Origin: Anaeramoeba ignava
Taxonomy: Eukaryota > Metamonada > Anaeramoebidae
DNA: 64,000 nucleotides
Direction: 5' to 3'
Assembly: GCA_028826165.1 (NCBI GenBank)
Contig: JAPDFW010000076.1
Span: 17,501-81,500, forward strand
The notes beneath the pieces are model-generated. The model was given only the letters and a program-made list of their open reading frames with translations. It did no database searches and was not told where the DNA came from. A program made the translations under genes and the position numbers. Position 1 is the stretch's first letter. Each line of letters opens with the position of its first letter. Of this stretch, positions 47,882 through 59,138 are shown in pieces.

Positions 47882-49420
47882 ATGAGTCGGATAGAAATTT
47901 TAACAGCTGATTCACGAGAAGAACAAGAAAATGGACAAAAAAACGCACAAAATAATATTTCAGAAGAATTACAAGAAAATAACATTATAATTCCAAGAAA
48001 CATAAAAAGAAAAAAACTATTTGATCCAATACAATTTAAAAGTGGCTTTTTAGATTCCTCTTCATTTGATTCTCAAATCCTTAAAAAAAGCAATTTTGAA
48101 ACCTCAAATTCAATTGAATTTTCAAAACAAATTCCTTATCAAAATTCAATTCAAAATTCAATTCAAAATTCAATTCAAAATTCAATTCAAAATTCAATTC
48201 AAAATTCAATTCAAAATTCAATTCAAAATTCAATTCAAAATTCATTAAAAATCCAAAATATAAAACAGAATTCAATTAAATTCTCAAATTCTTATCAAAA
48301 TCCATTTCAAGATGAATATTCATTTCAGGATTCATTCGAAATGCCTGATATTTATTCACTTCATGATTCATTAGATATTCGTAATAATTTGATATTTAGA
48401 AATGTATTTGACTCTTCAAATGGTCAATTCCCTGATCTAAATCAATATCAATATCCAAATCAATATCCAAATCCAAATCAAAATCAAAATCAAAATCAAA
48501 ATCAATATCAGAATCAATATCCAAGTCAATATCAGAATCAATATCCAAGTCAATATCAGAATCAATATCCAAATCAATATCCAAATCAATATAAAAATCA
48601 GATTGGAAATCAAAATCAAAATAATGAAAATCAAATTGAAATTAAAAATAAAAATAAAAATCAAATTAAAAATGAAAATCAAATTAAAAATAAAAATCAA
48701 ATTGAAAATAAAAATCAAATTGAAATTAAAAATCAAAATCAAAATCAAAATCAAAATCAAAATGAAATTAAAAATAAAAATGAAAATCAAATTAAAAATG
48801 AAAATCAAAATAAAAATCAAATTAAAAATGAAAATCAAATTAAAAATGAAAATCAAATTGAAATTAAAAATGAAAATCAAATTAAAAATGAAAATCAAAT
48901 TGAAAAAAGCAAAATTCCTTCTAAAGAAAAATCAAAAAAAAAAAGATCCAAATCTCCGAATGAATATGAAAATGAAGATGAAGATGAAGATGAAGATGAA
49001 GATGAATATGAAATTGAAGATGAAATTGAAAATGAAAATGAAAATAAAAAAGAAAAAAAATCTAAAAACAAAAATTCACAAAAAGTGAAAAAAAGAAAAA
49101 GAAATCCAAATAGTCTTGAATATAAATTAGGAAAACAATTAGATAAATTTGCAGGATTACATCCTGAGTGTTTTCAAGGATGGAATTCCAACACATTTGA
49201 AAATTATATTGAACATCGAATTATTCCAGAACAAGTTGGAATTCTTGATAAAGCTATTTATCTTATTGTTGGTTTATCTCCTTCAGAAAATTCAAAAAAA
49301 ACGGAAGGATGGAAAGTTCAAAGAAGAGGAATTGTTAGATTATTAGGAAGAATGGGTTTGAAAAAACTTGGCCCAACTAATCAAGGTGGAATTTTTCGTT
49401 TAAAAGGTCCAAAAAATTAA
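47882..49420 (+). CDS. Unknown protein with charged low-complexity body and conserved C-terminal domain (paralogue of 59139-60392)
   Basis: 512 aa, single exon. Residues ~80-125 are IQNS repeats, ~190-340 NQYQ and NQIK/NENQ repeats, ~345-400 basic then acidic (EDEDEDED) then basic (KVKKRKR). Residues ~410-510 are complex and clearly structured: LGKQLDKFAGLHPECFQGW, then FENYIEHRIIPEQV, LDKAIYLIVG and QRRGIVRLLGRMG. The same order of motifs closes the protein encoded at 59139-60392. I do not recognise the domain. Basic and acidic tracts suggest a nuclear, nucleic-acid- or chromatin-associated protein (inference). The start has a T-rich CATTTTTTTT leader, as in neighbours. Confidence 0.8.
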   Translation: MSRIEILTADSREEQENGQKNAQNNISEELQENNIIIPRNIKRKKLFDPIQFKSGFLDSSSFDSQILKKSNFETSNSIEFSKQIPYQNSIQNSIQNSIQNSIQNSIQNSIQNSIQNSIQNSLKIQNIKQNSIKFSNSYQNPFQDEYSFQDSFEMPDIYSLHDSLDIRNNLIFRNVFDSSNGQFPDLNQYQYPNQYPNPNQNQNQNQNQYQNQYPSQYQNQYPSQYQNQYPNQYPNQYKNQIGNQNQNNENQIEIKNKNKNQIKNENQIKNKNQIENKNQIEIKNQNQNQNQNQNEIKNKNENQIKNENQNKNQIKNENQIKNENQIEIKNENQIKNENQIEKSKIPSKEKSKKKRSKSPNEYENEDEDEDEDEDEYEIEDEIENENENKKEKKSKNKNSQKVKKRKRNPNSLEYKLGKQLDKFAGLHPECFQGWNSNTFENYIEHRIIPEQVGILDKAIYLIVGLSPSENSKKTEGWKVQRRGIVRLLGRMGLKKLGPTNQGGIFRLKGPKN

Positions 49421-49522
49421 ATTTATTCTTTTATTCTTTTTAAATTAAGTTTTTTTTTAAAAAAAAGTTTGTTCTTAAAAATCAATAAAACTTTTGAATT
49501 TTCTTATTAAATTTTAATTTTC

Positions 49523-52500
49523 TTATTGAATTTTGCAATCACTTGATTTTTTTGAAGGTTTTTGTTGTTTTTTTGGTTGTTGTGTTTGTAATGTATAATT
49601 TCCATATTGATTTTGATTTTGATTTTGATTTTGATTTTGATTTTGATATGGATTTTGATTTTGATTTTGATTTTGATATGGATTTTGATTTTGATTTGGA
49701 TTTGGATCAAATGCTAATTTCTTATCTAAAGCAAATTCAGGAATCCATCCAATTATTCCAACATGTTCCACTTTTGGAGAAGCAATCACTCGAATTAATA
49801 AATAATTTTGAGATTGGCGTTTAACAAAACCCCCTAATAATTCTAACTGTTCTCCTTCATTCAAATTAAGTAAATAACCATCTTCAACAAATTCTTTTGC
49901 ATTCGCATTAACATTTACTGAATTCCCAGAAATTGTGCAAATTTTTGCATTTATAATAACTGATTCAGGAAGCATTTGAGCAGGAATTCTTTGTGTGTCT
50001 TGAGGAGATAAACTTTGGAGCATATGATGAATATTCCTGAAATTAGTGTCTTGAATTGGGACAAAAACAACTTTTCCAATAGAATCTTTTCTTGTTGAAG
50101 AAACTACTTTGATCAAAACGGTTGAAGAATGATATTTCTTTTTGAACGAAAATCGCGAAAGTAATTCAAGTCGAGAACCAAAAGGAATGGAGATTGATCC
50201 ACTGTATAAATTACCTGGATCGTCGTCAAAAATCCAAATTGGAAGAGGAGTTATTGGATTGAAATTTAAAGCTAATCCAATGATTTTAGTCTCGTTCTGT
50301 TTGTTCATTTCTTCGTAAATTTTTTCCATATTTTTGGATAGTGTGAACGGATATTTGAGATCTTGTGATATTGACAAGAAATTTGTGTCTGAAATTGGAA
50401 CCCATCCAATTTTTCCTGCCGAATAGCGGGAATTAGTCTCGACAATCTGCACAAGAATAACCACTTGATGGTCTTTTAAAATACAAGGGAAAGGCAGAAG
50501 TTGTATTTTTGTTCCGTATTTTAATCCTTGAATATCCCCTTTAAAAGCTTCAAATAATCCACTGTAATAATTCCCTCTTTTGGATGTTATCATCCCCATT
50601 CTCCAAGTTTCCAAGTTCAAAATGGATTCCAATCGTTGAATCACTTTGTCTTGCGGGTATTTTTTTTTTTTTGGAATATCAAATAAATCAATTAAATTCT
50701 GAAAGTTTGTGATGCTCATGTCAATATATCCTGTTTTTCCAAGCAAATCCCTATTTTCTGACGCGATAATTTTCACATGAATAAAATATCTCCCGAAATT
50801 TTCGATGCATTTATGATCCACAATTTGCATAATTGAGGGAGAGTTGACAAAAATTTGTTTTTCGTATTTGATTTGAGCATTTATATACAAATTCTGCGAA
50901 ATTTCATGAAAATCTGAAATCCATCCGATATTTTGTTTCAATAATTCAAACTCATTGTATTTGCTGATGTTTTCGAAGCCATCCAAATATTTCAAATCCG
51001 GTTGAATCAAAAGATTTTCTGAACGGAACTTCAAATCGCAGTGATTGAGAACAATCCAACCAGTTTTTCCAATCATTTCTTTTGGTTCTGACTCGATTAT
51101 TCTCACGTATATAAACAAATTCCCTAGTTTTCGAGTTACTGTCCTTCTGTTGAGCAATTGTCCTATTGTGTTTTCTTTTAGCGGAATTGTTTTTGTGAGG
51201 TTGTCCTGCAAATCATCTGCATTTTCGCATAATCTGCAGTTTTGATAAGTCGAGAACAATATATTATCCTTTTCACAATCCAAAAAATGAGAATCACTTG
51301 AGTCACTAAAATCCAAATAAAAACGAGGAAAAGAGAAGCAATTATAAGAGTGTTTGAAGAATTTGAACGGGATAAGCTTGCTTAAAAAGGATGTTTTAAC
51401 CAGCTCAACCCAAGCCTCTTTTCCCAGGAGAAGATTAAAATCATTGAAGCCTAACCGACTTTGTTGCGCATTTGGATCGAATCCGAGTATTTTGACAAGA
51501 ATGTAAAATTTTGAGTTTTGAACATATATTGTATGACTCAATAACTGAAGCTCCGTGTTCGGAGGAATCGACCCAGTTTTGACTTTTGGATCAAAACGAT
51601 ATTTGTTGCCCCAGGTCGAGGTCTCGTATTTGGAGCAAACAAACCCAATGTTCAAATCACTTTCCTTTTTTTCGTTATTATTTTCCAAATCAAATCGAAT
51701 GATTGATTGATTTTCTTGATTTAAATAGAAAAGATCAAGTTCTTTTCTGGGGATGTCTTGCACAAATTTCTTTTGCTCCAAAGTCTTCTCTTCATCATAA
51801 TAATGTGTTTTCTCTTCCTGGACAACTAATTCCTCGGTTTCTTTGACGAAAGTTGTGCTATTCAAAGGAATCCAGACAATTTTATCAATATTGATTTTTT
51901 GATTTTTATCTTGTGTTGATAAAATCTTAACCAAAACATAAACTTGGCCATTCTTTTGGAATAACTCCTTCTGAACCAATAGTAACTGATCGCCCTCTTT
52001 CAAACTGAAATTGAGATTAAATTCAATATTGAATTTGAACGGAGCTCCATAAACTGGCGTGTATTTTCTTGTGCAAAATCCTGTTTTGGGGATGAATTCC
52101 TTTTTTTCCAAATTATCCAAATCAAAATCGTTTGTGTTCGATGTGAAATTAAGATATTTGGGGAATCTCGCGGGATCTTGAAGCTCTTTATAAATATTGA
52201 TTTGTTGGATTTGATCGAAGTTTTGCAATTTTTGGAGATGAAAAAATTCCAGTTCTTTAAAACTATCAACCAAACTCATAAACGTTGTTTGATGAAGAGG
52301 AACCCAAACAACCGAGCCTTCATCTACATGCCCTTCCTTGTTTGTTGTTAGTAATCTCACGTTGATATACACTTTGTGATACAAAATGAGTTTCGTTTGG
52401 ATTAGTTCAATTTCAAGTTGATTTCCTTTATAAAAAGAGTAGTGAATATTTGGATTGAAATTTCTGCCAAATCCATAAAAATTTGAGCGAGAAGAGTCAA

Positions 52501-52918
52501 AAAAACCGATGAATTTTTTCTTCGTAAATTCTTCATTTGTGAACTTTTTTGGATCATAAATATTTTTGTTCTGGCTGATCTTTGATTCTTTAAAATCAAC
52601 TGCTGTATTTGAAATCCATCCAATTTTTAAATATAATTCACCTTTTTCCAAAATTTGAATCAAAATGAATTTTTTGTTTTCAGAACATTGATACAAAAAT
52701 TGGATTTTGGATGACTTTTTAATAACAGTAGTAACAAAGGAACTGTAATTTGGAAAGTTGTAATATAAAGTTGTGTCATAAATAGTTGTTCCTTTATATC
52801 CGTTTGGAATAAGTTGATCTTCAATAAGAATTTTTTCCTATTTAAAAAAAAATTTTATTTTCCAAAAATCTTCTTTTTAAAAAAAAAAAAGTTCAAATAT
52901 TTTCGACTTATTTACCAT
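49523..52918 (-). CDS. Large protein of nine tandem SH3-like (GW-like) repeats, function unknown
   Basis: Main exon 52837-49523 (1105 codons with stop). An ATG at 52918-52916, directly followed by GTAAAT, supplies the start (M|EKILIEDQLIP), total ~1105 aa. The body is nine modules of ~110-130 residues. Each has a strand like YILVKI or HVKIIAS, then a GK.GW.P segment: KIGWISNTAV, VVWVPLHQTTF, IVWIPLNSTTF, EAWVELVKTSF, TGWIVLNHCDL, TGYIDMSITNF, IGWVPISDTNF, VVFVPIQDTNF, IGWIPEFALD. This resembles SH3-like/GW beta-barrels, usually binding modules. No signal peptide or membrane helix is seen, so it is probably cytosolic. It ends in an NQNPYQ repeat and a basic tail. I recognise no named family. 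Confidence 0.78.
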
Positions 52919-53012
52919 TTTTATAAGAAAAGAAATGAAATAAATGAAATAAATGAAAAAATGAAAAAATGAAATTTTTTTTCATTAATTTTTTTATTTA
53001 AAAAAATTCTAT

Positions 53013-53550
53013 TTATTTTTTTTCTTTCTCATTTTCTTGTGATTGGATTAAAGAATCGACATCATTTTGTTTGTCATTCAATGTGTTCAATTGCCTATTC
53101 CATTTATAATAGCGCCAGTAGTAATATTGCTGTTTGTGAATATAATCTGTGACTTCTGGATTATCTAAACTTTCTCGAAATTCTTCATTTTGAAGTAAAT
53201 CAAGAATATATAAACAATGTGGATAACTATCATCAAAATGATTAAAAAAAATTCAAATGAGATCATTAATTTTTGTACTTGAATTTTTGTGAGTTTTTTA
53301 CATAACGTATTTTGCGTATTCTGGTTCTTTCCAATACAAAAGATATGCGAGATAGTTGATAAATTCTTTCTGTTTAAAATATCTTGATTTTGCGAGATCT
53401 AGATCATATTTATTTATATATCATATTTAATTATATTTAATTTTGATATTTTTTTTTAAAAATACAATTAAGATAAGTTGGATTTCCAAGGCATTGAACA
53501 AATTCTAATTCGGCTGTAAATCTTCTTTCGTTTTCTTCGCTTTTATTCAT
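53013..53550 (-). CDS. MED31: Mediator complex subunit 31 (SOH1), 3 exons
   Basis: Exons 53550-53466, 53398-53302 and 53226-53013 give 131 aa, the same length as human MED31. ERRFTAELEFVQCLGNPTYLN at the start is the family signature. It is followed by YLAKSRYFKQKEFINYLAYL, LLYWKEPEYAKYVIYPHCLY and ILDLLQNEEFRESL, then QQYYYWRYYKW. MED31 is in the Mediator middle module and helps RNA polymerase II initiation; it is one of the most conserved Mediator subunits. The C-terminal ~30 residues are polar and divergent. Shares a short divergent spacer with the 11-bp minisatellite at 53.6 kb. Confidence 0.95.
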
Positions 53551-53604
53551 TATAAATTTATAGAAAATAAAAAAAATGAAAAATAAAAAATGAAAAATGA
53601 AAAA

Positions 53605-55945
53605 ATTTTAAATCAATTTTAAATCAATTTTAAATCAATTTTATATTAATTTTATATCAATTTTAAATCAATTTTAAATCAATTTTAAATCAATTTTAAA
53701 TCAATTTTATATCAATTTTATATCAATTTTATAATCAATTTTAAATCAATTTTAAATCAATTTTAAATCAATTTTAAATCAATTTTAAATCAATTTTAAA
53801 TCAATTTTAAATCAATTTTAAATCAATTTTAAATCAATTTTAAATCAATTTTAAATTAATTTTAAATCAATTTTAAATCAATTTTAAATTAATTTTATAT
53901 CAATTTTAAATCAATTTTAAATCAATTTTATATCAATTTTATATCAATTTTATATTAATTTTATATCAATTTTATATCAATTTTAAATCAATTTTAAATC
54001 AATTTTATATCAATTTTAAATCAATTTTAAATCAATTTTATATCAATTTTATATCAATTTTAAATCAATTTTATATCAATTTTAAATCAATTTTAAATCA
54101 ATTTTATATCAATTTTAAATCAATTTTTAAATCAATTTTAAATCAATTTTAAGTCAATTTTTAAATCAATTTTAAATCAATTTTAAATCAATTTTAAATT
54201 AATTTTAAATTAATTTTATATCAATTTTATATCAATTTTAAATCAATTTTAAAATCAATTTTATATCAATTTTAAATTAATTTTAAATCAATTTTATATC
54301 AATTTTAAATCAATTTTATATCAATTTTAAATTAATTTTATATCAATTTTATATCAATTTTATATCAATTTTATATCAATTTTATATCAATTTTAAATCA
54401 ATTTTTAAATCAATTTTATATCAATTTTTAAATCAATTTTAAATCAATTTTAAATCAATTTTAAATCAATTTTAAATCAATTTTAAATCAATTTTAAATC
54501 AATTTTATATCAATTTTAAATCAATTTTAAATCAATTTTAAATCAATTTTAAATCAATTTTAAATCAATTTTAAATCAATTTTATATCAATTTTAAATCA
54601 ATTTTATATCAATTTTACATATCAATTTTAAATCAATTTTAAATCAATTTTATATCAATTTTAAATCAATTTTAAATCAATTTTAAATCAATTTTAAATC
54701 AATTTTATATCAATTTTATATCAATTTTATATCAATTTTATATCAATTTTAAATCAATTTTAAATCAATTTTAAATCAATTTTAAATCAATTTTTAAATC
54801 AATTTTAAATCAATTTTAAATCAATTTTAAATCAATTTTAAATCAATTTTAAATCAATTTTAAATCAATTTTAAATCAATTTTAAATCAATTTTAAATCA
54901 ATTTTAAATCAATTTTAAATCAATTTTAAATTAATTTTAAATTAATTTTATATCAATTTTAAATCAATTTTAAATCAATTTTAAATCAATTTTATATCAA
55001 TTTTATATCAATTTTAAATCAATTTTATATCAATTTTAAATCAATTTTAAATCAATTTTATATCAATTTTTAATCATTTTTATCAATTTTAAATCAATTT
55101 TAAATCAATTTTATATCAATTTTATATCAATTTTATATCAATTTTATATCAATTTTATATCAATTTTAAATCAATTTTAAATTAATTTTAAATCAATTTT
55201 AAATTAATTTTAAATCAATTTTAAATTAATTTTAAATCAATTTTATATCAATTTTAAATTAATTTTAAATCAATTTTATATCAATTTTATATCAATTTTA
55301 TATCAATTTTAAATCAATTTTAAATCAATTTTATATCAATTTTATATCAATTTTATATCAATTTTATATCAATTTTATATCAATTTTAAATCAATTTTAT
55401 ATCAATTTTATATCAATTTTAAATCAATTTTAAATCAATTTTATATCAATTTTATATTAATTTTAAATCAATTTTAAATCAATTTTAAATCAATTTTAAA
55501 TCAATTTTAAATCAATTTTATATCAATTTTAAATCAATTTTTATATCAATTTTTAAATTAATTTTAAATCAATTTTAAATCAATTTTAAATCAATTTTAA
55601 ATCAATTTTAAATTAATTTTATAATTAATTTTATATCAATTTTATATCAATTTTATATCAATTTTAAATTAATTTTAAATCAATTTTAAATCAATTTTAA
55701 ATCAATTTTAAATTAATTTTAAATCAATTTTATATTAATTTTATATCAATTTTATATCAATTTTATATCAATTTTAAATCAATTTTAAATTAATTTTAAA
55801 TTGATTTTAAATCAATTTTAAATCAATTTTATATCAATTTTAAATCAATTTTAAATTAATTTTAAATTAATTTTAAATCAATTTTAAATCAATTTTAAAT
55901 CAATTTTATATCAATTTTATATCAATTTTAAATCAATTTTAAAAG
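53605..55945. repeat. 11-bp minisatellite (AATTTTAAATC)n, locus B, ~210 copies
   Basis: 2.3 kb of AATTTTAAATC and AATTTTATATC units with rare AATTTTAAATT. Two main variants (TAAATC, TATATC) are interspersed in blocks, suggesting higher-order amplification. It fills the gap between MED31 and the Cys-rich gene. Same unit as locus A at 24.8 kb. Confidence 0.97.
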
Positions 55946-56029
55946 AAATATTGAATAATTTTTTTTTAAATATTTTAATTTTTGATTTAAATATTTCAAA
56001 AAAAAAGGATCAAAAAAAAAGCAAGAAAC

Positions 56030-56584
56030 TCAAAAGTTTTTGCAAAGGGAGAAACAATGTAGAAGAGAGAAAGTCAAGAGGACGAAACCAATAACCAGGA
56101 AAGCAATAGAAAGGGAACTCTGTTTAAGAGATAAAGGAACATTAAGCAAGTCACTTTGGTAAGAAGTAGCGAGACCTTGGTCACCTGAAGTAGATATAGG
56201 GACACATATTGCATCAGGGTGTTGCGCAACGATTCCGTCCTGAGAACTCACACGGCACTGTTCGCACTTGTTGCTGATACAAGCGCCTGTCCATTCGCGA
56301 TCTGTAGAACAAACGCCACAAACTATTCCAGATTCATAACAATTTTCACTGTTGCAAAATTTTCCCCATTTATTGTCTGAATCGTAACGTCGACATTGGT
56401 GCTCCCCCGTGTCGCAGTACTTGTCGTGTTTGCAGTGCTCCGTTTTTGTGCACTCAACACATTCTCCGTTGTAACAGATTGGCTTGTCTTTGTTATTGCA
56501 ATCTTTTTGTAATCCACAACTTTTTGCTGTTATTGTTGTTATTGTTATTGCTAATAATATTATTATTCCTACTTTTTTCTTCAT
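56030..56584 (-). CDS. Cys-rich type I membrane protein
   Basis: 184 aa. A signal peptide (MKKKVGIIILLAITITTITA) precedes ~120 residues with about eighteen cysteines in short spacings (NGECVECTKTEHC, CGVCSTDREW, SNKCEQC), then a C-terminal membrane helix (SIAFLVIGFVLLTFSLLHCF) and a tiny cytosolic end (SLCKNF). The ectodomain is an extracellular disulphide-rich module, perhaps for adhesion or ligand binding; no named family is recognised. G+C is visibly higher than in neighbouring genes. The 712-bp segment carrying it (about 55968-56679) is followed at once by an AT-eroded copy. Confidence 0.85.
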   Translation of the reverse strand: MKKKVGIIILLAITITTITAKSCGLQKDCNNKDKPICYNGECVECTKTEHCKHDKYCDTGEHQCRRYDSDNKWGKFCNSENCYESGIVCGVCSTDREWTGACISNKCEQCRVSSQDGIVAQHPDAICVPISTSGDQGLATSYQSDLLNVPLSLKQSSLSIAFLVIGFVLLTFSLLHCFSLCKNF

Positions 56585-56679
56585 CTTTTAGTTTTTTTTT
56601 TTGATTTTATTTTAAATTTGGATTTTGTTTTGTTATTTGTTTTTTAAAATATTGTTTAAGAAAAAATTGAAAAATTTTT

Positions 56680-57385
56680 AAATATTTTAATTTTTGATTT
56701 AAATATTTCAAAAAGGATCAAAAATTTAAAAGAATTTTCAAAAGTTTTTGCAATGTTTTAAACAATTTAAAAGAAATTTAAATTTTGAAACCAATAATTA
56801 ATAAATAGCAATAGAAAGGGAATTTGTTTATTAAATAAAGGAACATTAATTAAGTAATTTAATATAAAAATATTATTTAAATTAATTTTTAAAATTAATT
56901 ATATGTTTTAAATATATTTAAAATTATTTTAATTTTGAGAAATAAAATTAATAACTAATTTAATTTACTTTTTGCTTATTAAATTTAATGTCCATTTAAT
57001 ATAAACTATTATTTAAATTCAATTTTAAAATTGTTATGTTTAAAAATTTTAAAATTTATTTCCGAATTTTAAAATAAAATTGGTGCTAAATAATTTTATT
57101 TTATTTTTTTATTGTTTTAAGTGCTTTCCGTTTTTAATTTAATATAAAATAATATTTAAATTCATTTTTAAAATTAATTATGTCTTTAAATATATTTAAA
57201 ATTAATTTTTTTTGTAAAATAAACTTTTTGCTGTTATTGTTGTTATTTTTATTATTAATAAATTATTATTCCTACTTTTTCTTAATAATTTAATATTCTT
57301 TTTGATTTTATTTTAAATTTGGATTTTTGTTTTGTTATTTGTTTTTAAAATATTGTTTAAATAAAATGAATAAAAAAATGAAATT
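56680..57385 (-). pseudogene. AT-eroded tandem copy of the Cys-rich membrane protein gene
   Basis: The 3' flank and last codons of 55968-56150 reappear at 56680-56860: AAATATTTTAATTTTTGATT, CAAAAGTTTTTGCAA, AAACCAATAA, AGCAATAGAAAGGGAA and ATAAAGGAACATTAA are shared in order. The signal-peptide and 5' flank (56520-56660) reappears at 57222-57362: CTTTTTGCTGTTATTGTTGTTAT, TTATTATTCCTACTTTTT, TTTGTTTTGTTATTTG. Islands in between also match in order (TGTCCATT, CCGAAT, ATTGGTGCT, GTGCT..CCGTTTTT), while nearly all other G and C have become A or T. No open frame is left. Copy length (~706 bp) nearly equals the original. Confidence 0.85.
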
Positions 57386-57389
57386 TTTA

Positions 57390-58372
57390 TTATTAAATTT
57401 AATAACTTTTATTTATAATTTAATATAAAATATTATTTAAATTAATTTTTAAAATTAATTATATGTTTTAAATATATTTAAAATTAATTTAAATTTTGAA
57501 AATAAAATTAATAAATTATTTTATTAATTTTTATTCTTAAATTTAATTACTTTTATTTATAATTTAATATAAAATATTATTTAAATTCATTTTTAAAATT
57601 AATTATATGTTTTAAATATATTTAAAATTAATTTAAATTTTGAAATAAAATTAATAAATAATTTAATTAATTTTTTTATTATTAAATTTAATTACTTTTT
57701 ATTTATAATTTTAATATAAAATATTATTTAAATTAATTTTTAAAATTAATTATATGTTTTAAAATATATTTAAAATTAATTTAAATTTTGAAATAAAATT
57801 AATAAATAATTTTATTAATTTTTTATTATTATTAAATTTAATTACTTTTTATTTATAATTTAATATAAAATATTATTTAAATTAATTTTTAAAATTAATT
57901 ATATGTTTTAAATATATTTAAAATTAATTTAAATTTTGAAATTTTGAAATAAAATTAATAAATAATTTTATTAATTTTTTATTATTAAATTTAATTACTT
58001 TTATTTATAATTTAATATAAAAATATTATTTAAATTAATTTTTAAAATTAATTATATGTTTTAAATATATTTAAAATTAATTTAAATTTTGAAATAAAAT
58101 TAATAAATAATTTTATTAATTTTTTTATTATTAAATTTAATTACTTTTATTTATAATTTAATATAAAATATTATTTAAATTAATTTTTAAAATTAATTAT
58201 ATGTTTTAAATATATTTAAAATTAATTTAAATTTTGAAATAAAATTAATAAAATTATTTATTAATTTTTTTATTATTAAATTTAATTACTTTTATTAATA
58301 ATTTAATATAAAATATTATTTAAATTCATTTTTAAAATTAATTATATGTTTTAAATATATTTAAAACATTTT
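57390..58372. repeat. ~147-bp satellite, about seven units, apparently derived from the eroded pseudogene
   Basis: Units containing TAATATAAAATATTATTTAA start at about 57420, 57561, 57712, 57860, 58012, 58159 and 58305. Each holds ATTATATGTTTTAAATATAT, TTTTGAAATAAAATTAATAA and ATTAAATTTAATTACTTTTA. The same order of motifs is present once in the pseudogene (56866-57015), where residual C/G bases (GAGAAA, TTTTTGCTT, TGTCCATT) still tie it to the intact gene. Confidence 0.9.
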
Positions 58373-58393
58373 TAAAAGAGAAAAAAAAAAGAA

Positions 58394-58900
58394 TTATTTT
58401 TTATCAAAATCAAAATTGATTTCATTTTCATTCATTTCAATAATTGAATCATCTTTTTCAACATTTTCATTTGTTTTTTGAGTTTCTAAAACAGAGGTAT
58501 TTTGAGTATTATCTTTTTTGACAATAAATCTCTTTACAAAACCACATAAATTGCATCTTATAATAACATGAGTTTGTCTTAAATGTTGGATTCTCTGAGT
58601 CGAAGTTTTGCCTGGAATCAAAAGCGAATTGCAATTCTTACAGAATAACATTTTGACTTCAGGAGAAATTCTAATAACTTTTTTACGCGAGATTTGTTTC
58701 ATTTCTGAAATGTAGAAACGAGAAAGATTAAAATTATTTTCATCTTTTTTCAAACTTTTTTTCAAACTTTTTTTCGCCTTTTTTTTTGTTTTTGGTTGAA
58801 GAACTATATGTGATGCTTGCAAAAGAAAATTCATTCTAAGATAAGCATCACGATCTCTGATATTTTTTGGGTTAATTTCTTGATTTTGGTTTTTGTTCAT
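58394..58900 (-). CDS. RPP21/Rpr2-like RNase P protein subunit
   Basis: 168 aa from the ATG at 58900 (MNKNQNQEINPKNI). An ATG further upstream would only add a poly-HFF run, so it is not used. The family pattern is present: RDAYLRMNFLLQASHIV helical start, a Lys-rich stretch, RFYISEMKQISRKKVIRIS, then a zinc ribbon FCKNCNSLLIPGKTSTQRI with the second pair in IIRCNLCGFVKRFI. RPP21/Rpr2 binds the RNase P RNA and helps 5' processing of tRNA precursors; the closely related SNM1 acts in RNase MRP, which cannot be excluded. The tail is acidic. The upstream leader has GTTCCACTTTTTC and repeated CATTTTTTT. Confidence 0.85.
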   Translation of the reverse strand: MNKNQNQEINPKNIRDRDAYLRMNFLLQASHIVLQPKTKKKAKKSLKKSLKKDENNFNLSRFYISEMKQISRKKVIRISPEVKMLFCKNCNSLLIPGKTSTQRIQHLRQTHVIIRCNLCGFVKRFIVKKDNTQNTSVLETQKTNENVEKDDSIIEMNENEINFDFDKK

Positions 58901-59138
58901 ATTATAAAGAAAAAAAATAAAATGAAAAAAATGAAAAAAATGAAAAAAATGAAACAATTTTTTTTGTTCCACTTTTTCTTTTTCTTTTTCTTTTTATTTT
59001 TATTTTTCTTTTTATTTTTCTTTTTCTTTTTCTTTTTATTTTTATTTTTATTTTTAAAAATCAAACGTTTTAATTAAACAAATTTAAATCAAAATGAAAA
59101 TCAAAATGAAAATCAAAATTTCAACAAAAAAAAAAGAA

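Noticed and set aside
52696-52696. Start of the nine-repeat protein at 52696
   Set aside because: The codon there is TTG, and the frame continues upstream for 47 codons to a good splice acceptor at 52838.
55968-57385. Repeat-induced point mutation (C-to-T only) as the cause of the eroded copy
   Set aside because: Several aligned changes are G-to-T or C-to-A and small deletions, and the intact neighbour is untouched, so pure RIP does not explain it.
58394-58972. Start of the RPP21-like protein at 58972
   Set aside because: The added residues are a HFFHFF run encoded by the T-rich CATTTTTTT leader found before many genes; the ATG at 58900 fits the family.
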